Source of the DNA: Alphaproteobacteria bacterium
GTDB taxonomy: Bacteria > Pseudomonadota > Alphaproteobacteria > UBA6615
Assembly: GCA_039980135.1 (NCBI GenBank)
Contig: JBDXCV010000011.1
Coordinates: forward strand, 1-64,000
Direction of reading: 5' to 3'
Length of the DNA stretch: 64,000 bases
Positions 43,778-53,357 of the stretch are shown here, in pieces; positions within the stretch are counted from its first letter, which is position 1; each line of letters begins with the position of its first letter. The notes below the pieces were generated by a model that made no database searches, had not been told where the DNA came from, and saw only the letters and a list, made by a program, of their open reading frames with translations. A program made the translations under genes and the position numbers.

Positions 43778-45202
43778 TCAAATCGTTGCCGGCGGCCAGC
43801 CCACCGGACGCGTAAGTTGTAGCAGTTTCGCGACGGCGAGAATGGTCGGCTCACCCAATCGTGGTCCGATGATCTGGAGGCCGACCGGGAGGCCCGATCC
43901 GCTCAAACCCGCGGGTGCAGACCCGGCGGGAAATCCCGTTAATGTGATCAGGAAGGCTTGGGCGATCCAGTCGATGTAGTTCTCCAGCCGCACACCGCCG
44001 ATCTCTTCGGGATAATTCTGTTCAACCGGGAAAGGCAGAACCGGTGCGGTCGGCGTCAGGATCACATCGTAGCGTGAGAGATACTCGCGGACATTGTGCC
44101 AGACTTGCGCCCGAACCTGTTCCGCTTGTGCGGTCGCGCGTACGTCCCGTGTCAGCCCGTCGCGGATGTTTCCGGCCAGGTTGTCGCCAAAGCGGTCGAG
44201 ATGCTCGAGACGCCCGAGTTGCTGGCCGACCATCCACGCGCCGCGCAGGACCTTGAAGGCTTCGCGCCCCGCCGACAGATCGAGCGATATCTCATCGACC
44301 GAAGCCCCGGTCTGGCGCAGGGCGTCGACGGCTGATTCGCAGATCGCGGCAACCTCGGGGTCAATACCGATCCCGGCGATGTCAGGCGCGTAGGCGATCC
44401 GCAGACCGGACGGGTTTTCGTGGGTCTGCATCTCGGCCAGGCAGCTGGACCAGGGCGGTGCCACAGAGATCGGTGACATGGGGCTGAAGCCGGCCATGCC
44501 GTCGAGCATCAATGCCGCGTCTTCCGCTGTTCTGGCCAGAGGCCCGTGCACCTGCCCGGGATCGAAGGGCAGCGGCATCGGATGATTCGGAATCAGCCCC
44601 GGTGTGGTTCGCAATCCCACGATGCCGCAGAACGCCGCGGGAACGCGCAGGGAGCCGCCGAAATCCGTGCCATGCGCCAACGGCACCATGCCCGTGGCGA
44701 CGGCGGCGGCGGAACCGCCCGATGAGCCGGCGGGGCTGAGATCCGTGTTCCAGGGATTGCGGGAGGCACCGAACACGTCGTTGACCGTGTTGGCACCGGT
44801 CGCAAATTCAGGTGTATTGGATTTGCCGAGGATTATCGCACCGGCCGCTCGAAGCTGTGCGACGACCGTGGCATCCTCGGTCGGTACGTTGTCGGCGTAA
44901 ACCGTGCAGCCATAGGTGGTGCGCATGCCAGCGGTCGGCGTCACGTCCTTGATGACGACCGGCAGTCCGTGCAGCGGCCCCAGTGCCGCGCCCGAAAGAA
45001 TATTCGCTTCGGCCGCTTTCGCCGCCGCGCGTGCCGCCTCGACGCCAAGCGTCACGATGGCATTGAGTGCGGGGTTTCGCCTCTCGATCGCGTCCAGATG
45101 TGCGTCGAGTATTTCGACCGGGCTGACGCTGCCGTTGGCGATGAGATCACGAAGGGTGCACGCGGTCTCCCGCGTGAGATCAGCGCCCGGACCAGTGGAC
45201 AT
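43778..45202 (-). CDS. Amidase signature family hydrolase, possible ureidomalonase
   Basis: 474 residues with the complete amidase triad: Lys85 (PVVIKDV), cis-Ser160 (AGSSGGSAA) and nucleophile Ser184 (DFGGSLRVP), 24 residues apart as in FAAH. Family members include ureidomalonase and the AtzE 1-carboxybiuret hydrolase. Directly downstream is the ring-opening hydrolase, so it may cut the linear product. The AtzG small subunit that AtzE needs is not seen nearby, which speaks for a ureidomalonase-like role. Its start overlaps the permease gene by 23 bases. Confidence 0.85.
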   Translation of the reverse strand: MSTGPGADLTRETACTLRDLIANGSVSPVEILDAHLDAIERRNPALNAIVTLGVEAARAAAKAAEANILSGAALGPLHGLPVVIKDVTPTAGMRTTYGCTVYADNVPTEDATVVAQLRAAGAIILGKSNTPEFATGANTVNDVFGASRNPWNTDLSPAGSSGGSAAAVATGMVPLAHGTDFGGSLRVPAAFCGIVGLRTTPGLIPNHPMPLPFDPGQVHGPLARTAEDAALMLDGMAGFSPMSPISVAPPWSSCLAEMQTHENPSGLRIAYAPDIAGIGIDPEVAAICESAVDALRQTGASVDEISLDLSAGREAFKVLRGAWMVGQQLGRLEHLDRFGDNLAGNIRDGLTRDVRATAQAEQVRAQVWHNVREYLSRYDVILTPTAPVLPFPVEQNYPEEIGGVRLENYIDWIAQAFLITLTGFPAGSAPAGLSGSGLPVGLQIIGPRLGEPTILAVAKLLQLTRPVGWPPATI

Positions 45203-45947
45203 AACGCCGCTCGATCAGCAGGAACAGGAGATTGAAACTATAGCCGAGCGCGCCCGCGACGAAGATCGCCGCATACATGCGCGGCATTTCAAACAGCATC
45301 TGGTTGTCGAGGACGTTGTGGCCGAGCCCGTCGACGGAACCGATGAACATCTCCGCGACAATGACAATGATCAGCGCAAGCGAAACGCCGTTGCGCAAGC
45401 CAACGAATGTCTGCGGCAGAGACTCAAACAGCATGACATCGGTCAGCACCCTGAATCTGGGTGCGCCCATCACCTTGGCCGCCTGGAGCCGGGTCTTGCG
45501 CGCGTTCATCACGCCATAGGCCACGTTGAACAGTATCACCAGGGCGGCACCGAAGGTCGCGACCTGGATCTTGGTGGCGTCGCCCGGGCCAGAAATCGCG
45601 AGGAACAGGGGAAAAACAGCGCTAGCCGGGGTAGAGCGAAAGAAGTCCACGACGAACTCGACCGAACGGTAGAGCCCGATTGAGGAGCCGAAGATGATAC
45701 CAAGCGGTATGCCGATAATTCCGGCGTAGAGAATCGACAACGCGGTTCGTTCGATCGTGCGGAAGAAGTCGAAGAGCAGTTGTCCGCCGGTCATGCCCTG
45801 CCAGACGGCGACGAACATGGATGCGGGTGAGGGCAACAGGACATGGTCCACCACTTCCACCCAGAAGGCGATCTGCCAGACCAGCAGCAGGATGGCGACG
45901 CCGACCAGCGGTGTGAGGGGGCCGAGAAATTTGCTCAGGGTTTTCAT
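45180..45947 (-). CDS. NitT/TauT-type ABC transporter permease
   Basis: 255 residues with about six transmembrane helices and the permease coupling loop (MGAPRFRVLTDVMLFESLPQTFVGLRNGVSLALI region, EAA-like). Closest in layout to SsuC/TauC/ThiX permeases. Overlaps the ATPase gene by four bases and belongs to a complete importer with the ATPase and binding protein. Likely brings the heterocycle in. Confidence 0.88.
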   Translation of the reverse strand: MKTLSKFLGPLTPLVGVAILLLVWQIAFWVEVVDHVLLPSPASMFVAVWQGMTGGQLLFDFFRTIERTALSILYAGIIGIPLGIIFGSSIGLYRSVEFVVDFFRSTPASAVFPLFLAISGPGDATKIQVATFGAALVILFNVAYGVMNARKTRLQAAKVMGAPRFRVLTDVMLFESLPQTFVGLRNGVSLALIIVIVAEMFIGSVDGLGHNVLDNQMLFEMPRMYAAIFVAGALGYSFNLLFLLIERRYVHWSGR

Positions 45948-46798
45948 GTGCCGCGCACCAGCTTCTGGAAGACCTCAAGGCAATGGGCCTTCACGCGGAC
46001 AAACTCGTCTTCGGATATCGTGGCGGCGGAGCGCGGCCGAGGGATGCCGACATTCACATAGTCTGCGACCTCGGCCGGGCCGCGCGAGAGCAACATCACG
46101 TCGTCGGCCAGATACACGGCTTCCTCGAGATCGTGAGAGACGAACACCATGGTCGTCTTCGTGTCCATGAACAGCGCCTGGAGCTGGTCACGCATAAACA
46201 GGGTCATTTCGTAGTCGAGCGCCGAGAAGGGCTCGTCGAGGAAAAGCACCTCGGGCTCGATGACCAGCGAGCGCATGATCGAGACGAGCTGCTGCTGGCC
46301 GCCGGACATCTGATAGGGGTATTTGTTCAAATCGATGGTAACGCCGAGGCGTTCGACGAGGCGTTCCACGCGCTGCTTCTGTTCCGCGCGCGGAATATTC
46401 CGGAACTTTAGCGGGTAGCGGATGTTGTCGATCGACCGCATCCATGGAAACAGCGCCTCCCGGTAGTTCTGGAAGACATAGCCGAAGTTTGTATCCCGTA
46501 GCCGCTTGCCATCGAAGCGGATCGTGCCCGTGTCGGGCTCGGTCAATCCGGAGATCAGGTTGATCAGGGTCGACTTGCCGCAGCCGTTCGGTCCGAACAC
46601 GGACACGAAGCGGCCACGGGGTATGTCGAGGTCGAAATTGTCGTAAATCACGGCATCGCCAAAGGTCTTCGACAGGCCGCGGATCGTGATATGTGCGTCA
46701 CCCGACCCGCCAGCGGCAGACAGCGGCGAAGACACCCCCGCTCGGGAGGAGTGAGCGGTTTTGTCTTCGGCCATCTGGTCTGTCTCGCTGGCGTTCAT
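45944..46798 (-). CDS. NitT/TauT-type ABC transporter ATP-binding protein
   Basis: 284 residues with one ATPase cassette: Walker A GPNGCGKST near 69-77, Q-loop VFQNYREALFPW, signature MSGGQQQ, Walker B VLFLDEPFSALD and H-loop VSHDLEEAVYLADDV. The first 35 residues are a low-complexity serine/alanine tail not found in relatives. It is the energy unit of the importer in the heterocycle operon. Confidence 0.9.
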   Translation of the reverse strand: MNASETDQMAEDKTAHSSRAGVSSPLSAAGGSGDAHITIRGLSKTFGDAVIYDNFDLDIPRGRFVSVFGPNGCGKSTLINLISGLTEPDTGTIRFDGKRLRDTNFGYVFQNYREALFPWMRSIDNIRYPLKFRNIPRAEQKQRVERLVERLGVTIDLNKYPYQMSGGQQQLVSIMRSLVIEPEVLFLDEPFSALDYEMTLFMRDQLQALFMDTKTTMVFVSHDLEEAVYLADDVMLLSRGPAEVADYVNVGIPRPRSAATISEDEFVRVKAHCLEVFQKLVRGT

Positions 46799-46826
46799 AT
46801 CCGGTCGGTTCTCGGTCGCGTCGCGA

Positions 46827-47813
46827 CTAGAACGTCTTCAGATACTTTGTGACATCGACCTTTTCGGACAGCACGCCGCTGTCGGCAACGAAGTCGATGA
46901 ATTGCTGATATTCGGCCTTGTCCCCGTCGGACAGGTCGCTGGCCATGACGAAATTCACCAGCGGTACCGTCGGCGCGACGGCCTCGGGCGTGAAGGTGTT
47001 CTTGACCAGATGCGCGCGTACCGTGTTGTCCTTCGCGATATCGGCCAGTGCACGGGCCCAGGCTGCCGTGAAACGCTTTGCCACGTCGGGCCGGTCCTTG
47101 AGGAACTCACCCGTCAGTGCCGTGCCCGCGACCCAGGCGTCGGCGTCATCCTTCCCGAGGACGTAGGTGGCGATCAGGCCGGACTCGAGAGCCTTCGCGG
47201 AACCCTGATTTTCCATCAGCGTGACGGCAGGCTCGAGCGTATAGCCGGCGTCATAGGTGCCGGCCTGCATCGCCGTGACATGCTGCGGCATGGCGAGCTG
47301 GTCAAGCTGGTAGTCGCCTTCTTTCAGGCCGTTCGCGGCGAGAACCGCCTTGGCCATCATGATATTGGCTGGTCCGGGGGCGGACATGATCTTGGCACCC
47401 TTCAGGTCCGCGATGCTGGCGGCATCAAAGCCCTTTCGGACGACGAATGTTTCCATCTTGAATTGCTTGTTCTGGCTGTTGATGGAGACATAGTTCACCA
47501 GACCCGGCTTCTTCAGGTTGGCATTCATCCCCTCGATCGTGACCAGATTGGCTGCGACATCGATGTCATTGGTGATCATCGCAGCAACGAGCGCGGGACC
47601 ACCGATCAAGCGGACCATCTCGGCGTCGATATCGACGTCCTTGAAGTAACCGCGTTCAAGCGCCACGAAATAGGGCAGTGCCGACGTGACCGGGAACACG
47701 CCCACTTTTACTTTGTCCGCGGCGCTCGCGCCGACGATCCCCGTCAGCGACAGTGCCGCGACCGCGGTCAATGTCAGTGCGGTGCGTCGTGTCAAATTTC
47801 TGAAACTTATCAT
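46827..47813 (-). CDS. ABC transporter substrate-binding protein (NMT1/THI5-like, TauA type)
   Basis: 328 residues: signal peptide with NLTRRTALTLTAVAALSL and cleavage near ASA (residue 31), then the NMT1-type type II periplasmic fold (VKVGVFPVTSALPYFVALERGYF, VNFVMASDL, TYDAGYTLEPAV). Relatives bind taurine, sulfonates, pyrimidine precursors (HMP) or riboflavin. In this operon a pyrimidine-like ligand is likely. Gap of 28 bases to the ATPase gene. Confidence 0.85.
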   Translation of the reverse strand: MISFRNLTRRTALTLTAVAALSLTGIVGASAADKVKVGVFPVTSALPYFVALERGYFKDVDIDAEMVRLIGGPALVAAMITNDIDVAANLVTIEGMNANLKKPGLVNYVSINSQNKQFKMETFVVRKGFDAASIADLKGAKIMSAPGPANIMMAKAVLAANGLKEGDYQLDQLAMPQHVTAMQAGTYDAGYTLEPAVTLMENQGSAKALESGLIATYVLGKDDADAWVAGTALTGEFLKDRPDVAKRFTAAWARALADIAKDNTVRAHLVKNTFTPEAVAPTVPLVNFVMASDLSDGDKAEYQQFIDFVADSGVLSEKVDVTKYLKTF

Positions 47814-47894
47814 GGTACCGTCCTCCTGTTCCTGTTGGTTCTCATTGGATGGTTCAAATCGCGTTTTCCGCGGTTCGGTCTCTTCTCGTGCTCG

Positions 47895-49751
47895 TCAGGA
47901 CCGTTTCTCAAACATCTGCATGCCCGGCCCGCGATTGATCATCTCCAGCGGTTCCGTGCGGGATGCGCGTATTTCGGCGCGCAGGTTATGCGTTGCGTCA
48001 TCGTCGATCTGCGGCTCCGTCGGACCGTCGGTGACGATGACGCCGTAGTCGTTCTTCGCGCCGTCCCGGGTGACCTTGCCCTGGATGACGTCATGCAGCA
48101 CGGCCGCGGTGTCGCGATCGAGAGGATCGCCCCAGCCGCCACCGCCGGTGGTGCGCACGCGCAGGATTTCGCCGGCCTTGATAGGCTCGTTGTCGACCAG
48201 GCCGCCGAGTTTCTCATTGCGGCCCTCGGCGTCGACATAGGCCCCGAACGGCTGGCCGGCCTGGCCGCCATTCACGCCATAGCAACCCAGACGCACGCGA
48301 TCTGCGGTGACGATGGTGCTGCAGTCCAACAGCATCCGGTATTCCTTCTCGTAACCGAGACCGCCACGATATGTTCCCGCACCGCCGGAATCCGCCCACA
48401 GGCCCAGTTTCTCGACCAGGATCGGGAAACGGGTCTCGGTGAACTCGGCAGGCTGATTGCGGGAATTTGGCACGATGTGGATCGCGTCACTACCGTCGGC
48501 GTAGTAGCGCCCCCCGCTGCCGCCGCCGAGAACTTCGCGCGACAGGAAAGGTTCGCCATCCAGATCGTCGCCATAGAAACCGGTGTAACGAATGGTTTCC
48601 TGATCCGCCGGCATGCGGCCCTGCTCGACCGCCTGGGCGACACAACCGGCCAGCAGGCCGATCGAGCGCAGCAGCGGGAACGAACGGGCGTTCGTGGCGG
48701 CGGGCCGAATTGGAGTGATCAGGGTGCCCTTGGGCGGGAAAATCACCTCGATGATCTGGCACACACCTTCGTTGCAGTGAATTTCACCCGCGCGTTCAGG
48801 TGTGTCGGCCAGATTGCGCAAGACCGGCGCGATCCATTTGATGAGGAACTTGCCGTCCGCATAGTCGGCGGGCCAGTTGATGGGGCCGAGCGCCTGCGGG
48901 TCGGTGCCGTTGAAATCCAGGACGATCTTGTCGTCTGTCTTGGTCATGGTCAGGGCGAGCTTGTGCAGGCTCGGGTCGGTCAGGCCGTCATGCTCCACAT
49001 AGTCTTCCCATGAATATGTGCCGTTCCTGATCTTTGGAAGTAGTTCGTCGCGAAACACATTCGCGCAATTGTCCAGGATGGCCTGGAAACACGCCTCGAC
49101 GGTTTCGCGGCCGAATCGGTTGAACAGCTCGGCCATGCGTTCGGCGCCCATGATGCAGGCCTGGATCTCGGAATCGACGTCGGCTGCCAGCATCTCCGGA
49201 ACGCGGGTGTTGCGGCGGATGATCTTGAGGGCTTCCTCGTTGCGCACGCCCGCATCGACGATCTTGATCGGTGGGATCATCAGGCCTTCCTCGAAGACCG
49301 AGACGGCCGTGCCCGGCATCGAACCCGGGACCTTGCCGCCGATATCGTCGTGGTGGCCGAAGGCCTGGATGTAGGCGACGACCGCGCCATCGTGAAACAC
49401 CGGTACCGTCGAACACATGTCGGGCAGGTGGCCGATTGAGCCTTCGGTGTCGTAGGTGTCGTTCATGAAGAACACGTCACCGGGCTGCATCGTCTCTGGC
49501 GGGTAGTCGCGCACCACGGCGTCGGGCATCGCCGAATAGGAGCGCCCCGTCAGCTTTCGGCAATGTTGATCGAACAGTCCGACCCGGTAGTCATGGGCCT
49601 CGCGGATCATCGGGCTGCGCGCGGTCCGCTCGATCGCATACTCGATCTCGGCCTCGATCGAGTTGAGGGTGCCCTCGACGATCTGCAGGATGATGGGATC
49701 GACGGCGGTTCGGCTTGCATCTTTAGGCTGTTGTTCGGCGGCGTTGGTCAT
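47895..49751 (-). CDS. Hydantoinase B / oxoprolinase-type subunit
   Basis: 618 residues of the HyuB family: DPIILQIVEGTLNSIEAEIEYAIERTARSP opening, PGDVFFMNDTYDTEGSIGHLPDM, GHHDDIGGKVPGSMPG, GGGSGGRYYADG and the C-terminal TTGGGGWGDPLDRD. It works with HyuA as an ATP-dependent cyclic amide hydrolase (N-methylhydantoinase, 5-oxoprolinase, acetone carboxylase relatives). Its ATG overlaps the HyuA stop by four bases, which indicates a complex. The ring opened is unknown. Confidence 0.9.
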   Translation of the reverse strand: MTNAAEQQPKDASRTAVDPIILQIVEGTLNSIEAEIEYAIERTARSPMIREAHDYRVGLFDQHCRKLTGRSYSAMPDAVVRDYPPETMQPGDVFFMNDTYDTEGSIGHLPDMCSTVPVFHDGAVVAYIQAFGHHDDIGGKVPGSMPGTAVSVFEEGLMIPPIKIVDAGVRNEEALKIIRRNTRVPEMLAADVDSEIQACIMGAERMAELFNRFGRETVEACFQAILDNCANVFRDELLPKIRNGTYSWEDYVEHDGLTDPSLHKLALTMTKTDDKIVLDFNGTDPQALGPINWPADYADGKFLIKWIAPVLRNLADTPERAGEIHCNEGVCQIIEVIFPPKGTLITPIRPAATNARSFPLLRSIGLLAGCVAQAVEQGRMPADQETIRYTGFYGDDLDGEPFLSREVLGGGSGGRYYADGSDAIHIVPNSRNQPAEFTETRFPILVEKLGLWADSGGAGTYRGGLGYEKEYRMLLDCSTIVTADRVRLGCYGVNGGQAGQPFGAYVDAEGRNEKLGGLVDNEPIKAGEILRVRTTGGGGWGDPLDRDTAAVLHDVIQGKVTRDGAKNDYGVIVTDGPTEPQIDDDATHNLRAEIRASRTEPLEMINRGPGMQMFEKRS

Positions 49752-51850
49752 TGGATGCGCCCGATCTCGTCACGGGTTCTGCGGACGACGATGATGCCGT
49801 GCGCGTCGATGGTTGCGTGTTGGCCGGGGAAAATGACGGTGGTGGAACCGAATTCCTCGACGACTGATGGCCCCTCGATCCGGGTGCCGGCGGGCAGGCA
49901 GGTGCGGTCATACACGGGTGTGTCCCGGTAGCCGCCGTCGAAATAGACCTGGCGCGTGGTTTTGCGGGCGGTCTCCGCGTTATCGTCGCCCGTCTGCAGC
50001 TTAGGCAGGCTGGGCCGCTCGATCGTGCCGAAACCGGACAGGCAGAAGTTGACGATCTCGATCTTCTGTTCGCCGCGATAGGCATAGCCGAACGTGCGTT
50101 CGTGCGAAGCGTGGAAGGCCTCGGCCAGCTGTTGCGCCGCGCCTGCGTCAAATTCACCCGCCGGCGCGGTGACCCGAACTTCCATCGACTGCCCCACATA
50201 ACGGACATCGGCCTCGCGGACATAGCGATGGCTCGACGGGTCGAGCCCGTCGCGGATCAGGGTCTCGCAGGCCTCTGCCTCGAGCTGACTGTAGATTTCG
50301 GCGACCGCGGCCGGGTCGATATCGTCTTCCTGGACCACCCGCGTGACGATGTGGTCGGAGCGCCAGTCGACAGCAAGCAGGCCGAATGCCGACAGGTTGC
50401 CGGGGTTCGGCGGGACGATGCAGGCGTCCATATCCAGAAGATCCATGACGGCGGGTGACTGGGCCGGGCCGGAGCCGCCGAAAGAGAGCAGGGCGAATGT
50501 CCGCGGGTCGATGCCGCGCTGGATCGTCATCTGCCGGATCATGTTCGCCTGGTTCCAGTTGGCAATCTCGATGATTCCGGCCGCAAGTTCCTCGACGCTC
50601 ATGTCCTGGCCGAGCCGTGCGGCGAGGTCGGCGATACCGCTGCGGGCGCGGTCGGCATCGAGCATGATCCCGCCACCGATCAGCTCGGCTGGCAGGCGTC
50701 CCAACGCAAGGTTGGCATCTGTGATGGTCGGCTCGTCACCGCCGTTCGGGTAGCACATCGGGCCGGGCACGGCCCCCGCACTGATGGGGCCGACATTCAG
50801 ATTGCCCTCGCGCGTGATCCACGCGATCGAGCCGCCGCCGGTCCCGACCGTTCGGATGTCAATCATCGGCAGGCGCACGGGGAAGGGGCCAACCGAGGCG
50901 TCCGTTGTAATGTGGGGGTCTCCACCTTCGATCAGACAGATATCGGTGGATGTGCCGCCCGCATCGAGCGTGACGACATCCGAAAACCCTGCAACCTTCG
51001 AAACAACGGCCGCGCCCAGCGCGCCTGCCGCCGGCCCGGACAACGCCGTTGTGATGGGTTTCTCGACCACCTGTTCGGCGCTGATCACACCGCCGGACGA
51101 TTGCATCACCAGGAATGGCGGTTCGCGCAGGGTCGGGCCCAGTTCTTCGGAAACGTTGCCCAGATAGCGCGCCATGTAGGGTTTCACGAAGGCGTCGACG
51201 AGGGTCGTGACGGCGCGTTCATACTCTCGATACTCCGGGAGCACGTCGCACGACAGCGAGACGATTGCTTCGGGGTATTCGTCAGCAATGATTGCGCCGA
51301 CCCGTCGTTCGTGGGCCGGGTTTGCATAGGAATGCATCAGGCAGACGCCGATGGCGCGCAGACCCTGTTGCCGCATGGCGCGGGCGGCGTCGCGGACAGA
51401 ATCTTCGTCGAGGGCCTCCAGTTCGGCGCCCTTGAAATTCAGCCGGCCGGTAACTTCGCCGACATGATGCAGCGGCACGAGGCGGTCCGGTTTCACCCAG
51501 AAATATGAGTTGCCGTAGCCGTCGGGAACTGCCTGGCGCGCGATCTCCAGGATGTGGCGGAACCCCTTGGTGACGATCAGACCAAGGCCTTCGATCTGCC
51601 CTTGAAGGAGCGCGTTGGTTGCAACGGTCGTACCGTGGCAAATGACGCCGACGTCGGTCGGGTCTCCGCCTGAAATACCGAGCACGTCGTGAATTCCCTG
51701 GACCAGTCCGACTGCCGGGTTGGCCGGTGTGCTCGATACCTTTGTGACATACATGTCACCGGTCTTCGCATCGATCGAAACGATATCGGTAAAGGTTCCA
51801 CCAGTATCGATCCCAACTCTCAAACTGCCCTTGCTCGCCCCACCGTCCAT
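49748..51850 (-). CDS. Hydantoinase A / oxoprolinase-type ATP-binding subunit
   Basis: 700 residues of the HyuA family: phosphate-binding GIDTGGTFTDIVS at 13-25, HGTTVATNALLQ, SGPAAGALGA, LDAGGTSTDICLI and VGTGGGSIAW. First gene of the nine-gene operon, 144 bases after the LysR stop. With HyuB it hydrolyses cyclic amides at the cost of ATP, which suits an N-heterocycle or hydantoin substrate. Confidence 0.9.
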   Translation of the reverse strand: MDGGASKGSLRVGIDTGGTFTDIVSIDAKTGDMYVTKVSSTPANPAVGLVQGIHDVLGISGGDPTDVGVICHGTTVATNALLQGQIEGLGLIVTKGFRHILEIARQAVPDGYGNSYFWVKPDRLVPLHHVGEVTGRLNFKGAELEALDEDSVRDAARAMRQQGLRAIGVCLMHSYANPAHERRVGAIIADEYPEAIVSLSCDVLPEYREYERAVTTLVDAFVKPYMARYLGNVSEELGPTLREPPFLVMQSSGGVISAEQVVEKPITTALSGPAAGALGAAVVSKVAGFSDVVTLDAGGTSTDICLIEGGDPHITTDASVGPFPVRLPMIDIRTVGTGGGSIAWITREGNLNVGPISAGAVPGPMCYPNGGDEPTITDANLALGRLPAELIGGGIMLDADRARSGIADLAARLGQDMSVEELAAGIIEIANWNQANMIRQMTIQRGIDPRTFALLSFGGSGPAQSPAVMDLLDMDACIVPPNPGNLSAFGLLAVDWRSDHIVTRVVQEDDIDPAAVAEIYSQLEAEACETLIRDGLDPSSHRYVREADVRYVGQSMEVRVTAPAGEFDAGAAQQLAEAFHASHERTFGYAYRGEQKIEIVNFCLSGFGTIERPSLPKLQTGDDNAETARKTTRQVYFDGGYRDTPVYDRTCLPAGTRIEGPSVVEEFGSTTVIFPGQHATIDAHGIIVVRRTRDEIGRIQ

Positions 51851-51963
51851 TGGAAAATCCGATTACATGTGTGTTTTCAAAAGAATAGGACAATTTATCC
51901 GATTCCTTTTGCAAGCGTATCGTTCAGGGGACGGGCGAGTCCAAGAGAGTCTCCCGATACACT

Positions 51964-51980
51964 TATCGGTAAAACCGATA
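51964..51980. promoter_or_regulatory. Palindrome in hyuA promoter, candidate LysR box
   Basis: TATCGGT-AAA-ACCGATA, a perfect seven-base inverted repeat that fits the T-N11-A core of LysR-type sites. It lies between the lysR stop region and the hyuA start; the related half-site ATCCGAT occurs twice more at about 51858 and 51897. Position suits control of the hydantoinase operon by the LysR gene just upstream. Confidence 0.45.
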
Positions 51981-51994
51981 ACAGATCGTGTCCG

Positions 51995-52897
51995 TCACTG
52001 TTCTGCGTTGGCCAAAGCGTCGCTGAGAAACGCGAAGTAGCTTTCACGGCTGCGCGACATCGCCTGCCGGCGCCGAACGATGCAGAACCCGATTTGTCGA
52101 TCCGGCGTGATGGCGCGGACGCCAAGGGTTGGGCTGTTGCCGCTTTGCAGCAGGGCGGATCGGGGGATGATCGCCACACCCATGCCGGCGGCCACCATTT
52201 CCCGCAGCGTATCGATATTGTCAGCGACCGCCCGGATATTCGGGTGGGCGCCGATATCCGCGAACATCGTCGTGACGATCCGGCCGTAACCGATGGTGAG
52301 TTCGTTGGTGATCAACGGCTCTTCGATCAGGTGGCCAAGGTCGATCGGCCCATCTTCTGCCAGGAGCGGGTGCGCGGCATGACCGATCAGTACCATCTGG
52401 ATTTTGGCGATTGGTAGGGACATCAGTCCGGTCGGGAGTTCGTCCGTCGGTAGCTCGATGGCGACACCGGCATCGAGTTGATCGGTATGGAGTTGGTCGT
52501 AAATCCGGCGTGTGGGTGCCGTGACGATCCGCAACTGCACGTTGGGGAAGATGTCGCAGAAATGACTCAATGCATTCGGGACGACCAGCCCGGCCATGCC
52601 CGAGCCCATCCCCAGCGTGAAGGTTTCGAACCCCGCGCCGTTCAGTCTGCGGGCGGTATCGGACAGGCCCAGGAATTCCTGTGCGACCCGTTCCGCTTCC
52701 GCCAGAAAGCTGCGCCCGCGCTCGGTGGTTTCGACGCCGCGACCGGTGCGGTGAAAAATACGGAAGCCGATGTCGTCCTCGAGCGCGGCCACTTGTTCGC
52801 TGACGGAGGATTGGGAGATGTGCAGGCGTTGTGCAGCACCCGTGAAGCTGTGTTCCCGGGCTACCGCAAGCGCGTATCTGATCTGGCGAATATCCAC
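51995..52897 (-). CDS. LysR family regulator of the heterocycle operon
   Basis: 300 residues: winged HTH at 1-60 (HSFTGAAQRLHISQSSVSEQVAALE), then a two-lobed effector domain. Same strand as the nine-gene operon and directly upstream, so it is either its first gene or a separate unit controlling it. The palindrome at 51964 is a candidate target. CbnR/CynR-like regulators act as co-inducer-dependent activators; the inducer here would be a pathway intermediate. Confidence 0.85.
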   Translation of the reverse strand: MDIRQIRYALAVAREHSFTGAAQRLHISQSSVSEQVAALEDDIGFRIFHRTGRGVETTERGRSFLAEAERVAQEFLGLSDTARRLNGAGFETFTLGMGSGMAGLVVPNALSHFCDIFPNVQLRIVTAPTRRIYDQLHTDQLDAGVAIELPTDELPTGLMSLPIAKIQMVLIGHAAHPLLAEDGPIDLGHLIEEPLITNELTIGYGRIVTTMFADIGAHPNIRAVADNIDTLREMVAAGMGVAIIPRSALLQSGNSPTLGVRAITPDRQIGFCIVRRRQAMSRSRESYFAFLSDALANAEQ

Positions 52898-52966
52898 GGG
52901 TGACGTCCAGGGTGCTGTCGAAGCGCGAACCTAAGCATTAACGGTCGTTGTGCCCGGGCTCAACCA

Positions 52967-53218
52967 TTAGGCCCGCCAGGCCGGTTTCGCACTTTCCCGC
53001 TGTGCTGCGTTGCGCGTCACGCCGATATCCGCGAGCAGCCTTTGGTCGAGCTTGGAAAGCCGGTGTCGTTGGGCCGCGCGTTCGCGTATGGCGGGAAGCG
53101 TTCTTGATATCCGCGCCAGTCGAAATCCGATGCCGCGAGATAGTGCGACACAGACGGCGCGGCACGACGAACCAAGGCTTACATTAGTAAAAATAATAAT
53201 AGGTGCAGTTTTTCTCAT
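52967..53218 (-). CDS. Small DUF1127 protein
   Basis: 83 residues, very basic. The last 30 carry the DUF1127 signature LSKLDQRLLADIGVTRNAAQRES and a KPAW end. Small DUF1127 proteins are common in alphaproteobacteria, some linked to RNA turnover or phosphate/sulfur responses; the function of this one is unknown. It starts in an A/T-rich region shared with the divergent GcvA-like gene. Confidence 0.65.
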   Translation of the reverse strand: MRKTAPIIIFTNVSLGSSCRAVCVALSRGIGFRLARISRTLPAIRERAAQRHRLSKLDQRLLADIGVTRNAAQRESAKPAWRA

Positions 53219-53357
53219 TTGTCACTCGCGATCCGGTCCGATACGATAAAATCCAATAAAAGTGGTATTAAGGAAGAATTATGGATGTGTTTATGGATGC
53301 CGGACAAAGCATCAAATTTCACATATTCATTAGAAAAATTGATGAAATCGGCCTGAA

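Noticed and set aside
46761-49013. Plus-strand frame of 750 codons opposite the binding protein and HyuB genes
   Set aside because: Long only because the real genes avoid certain codons; composition is not protein-like.
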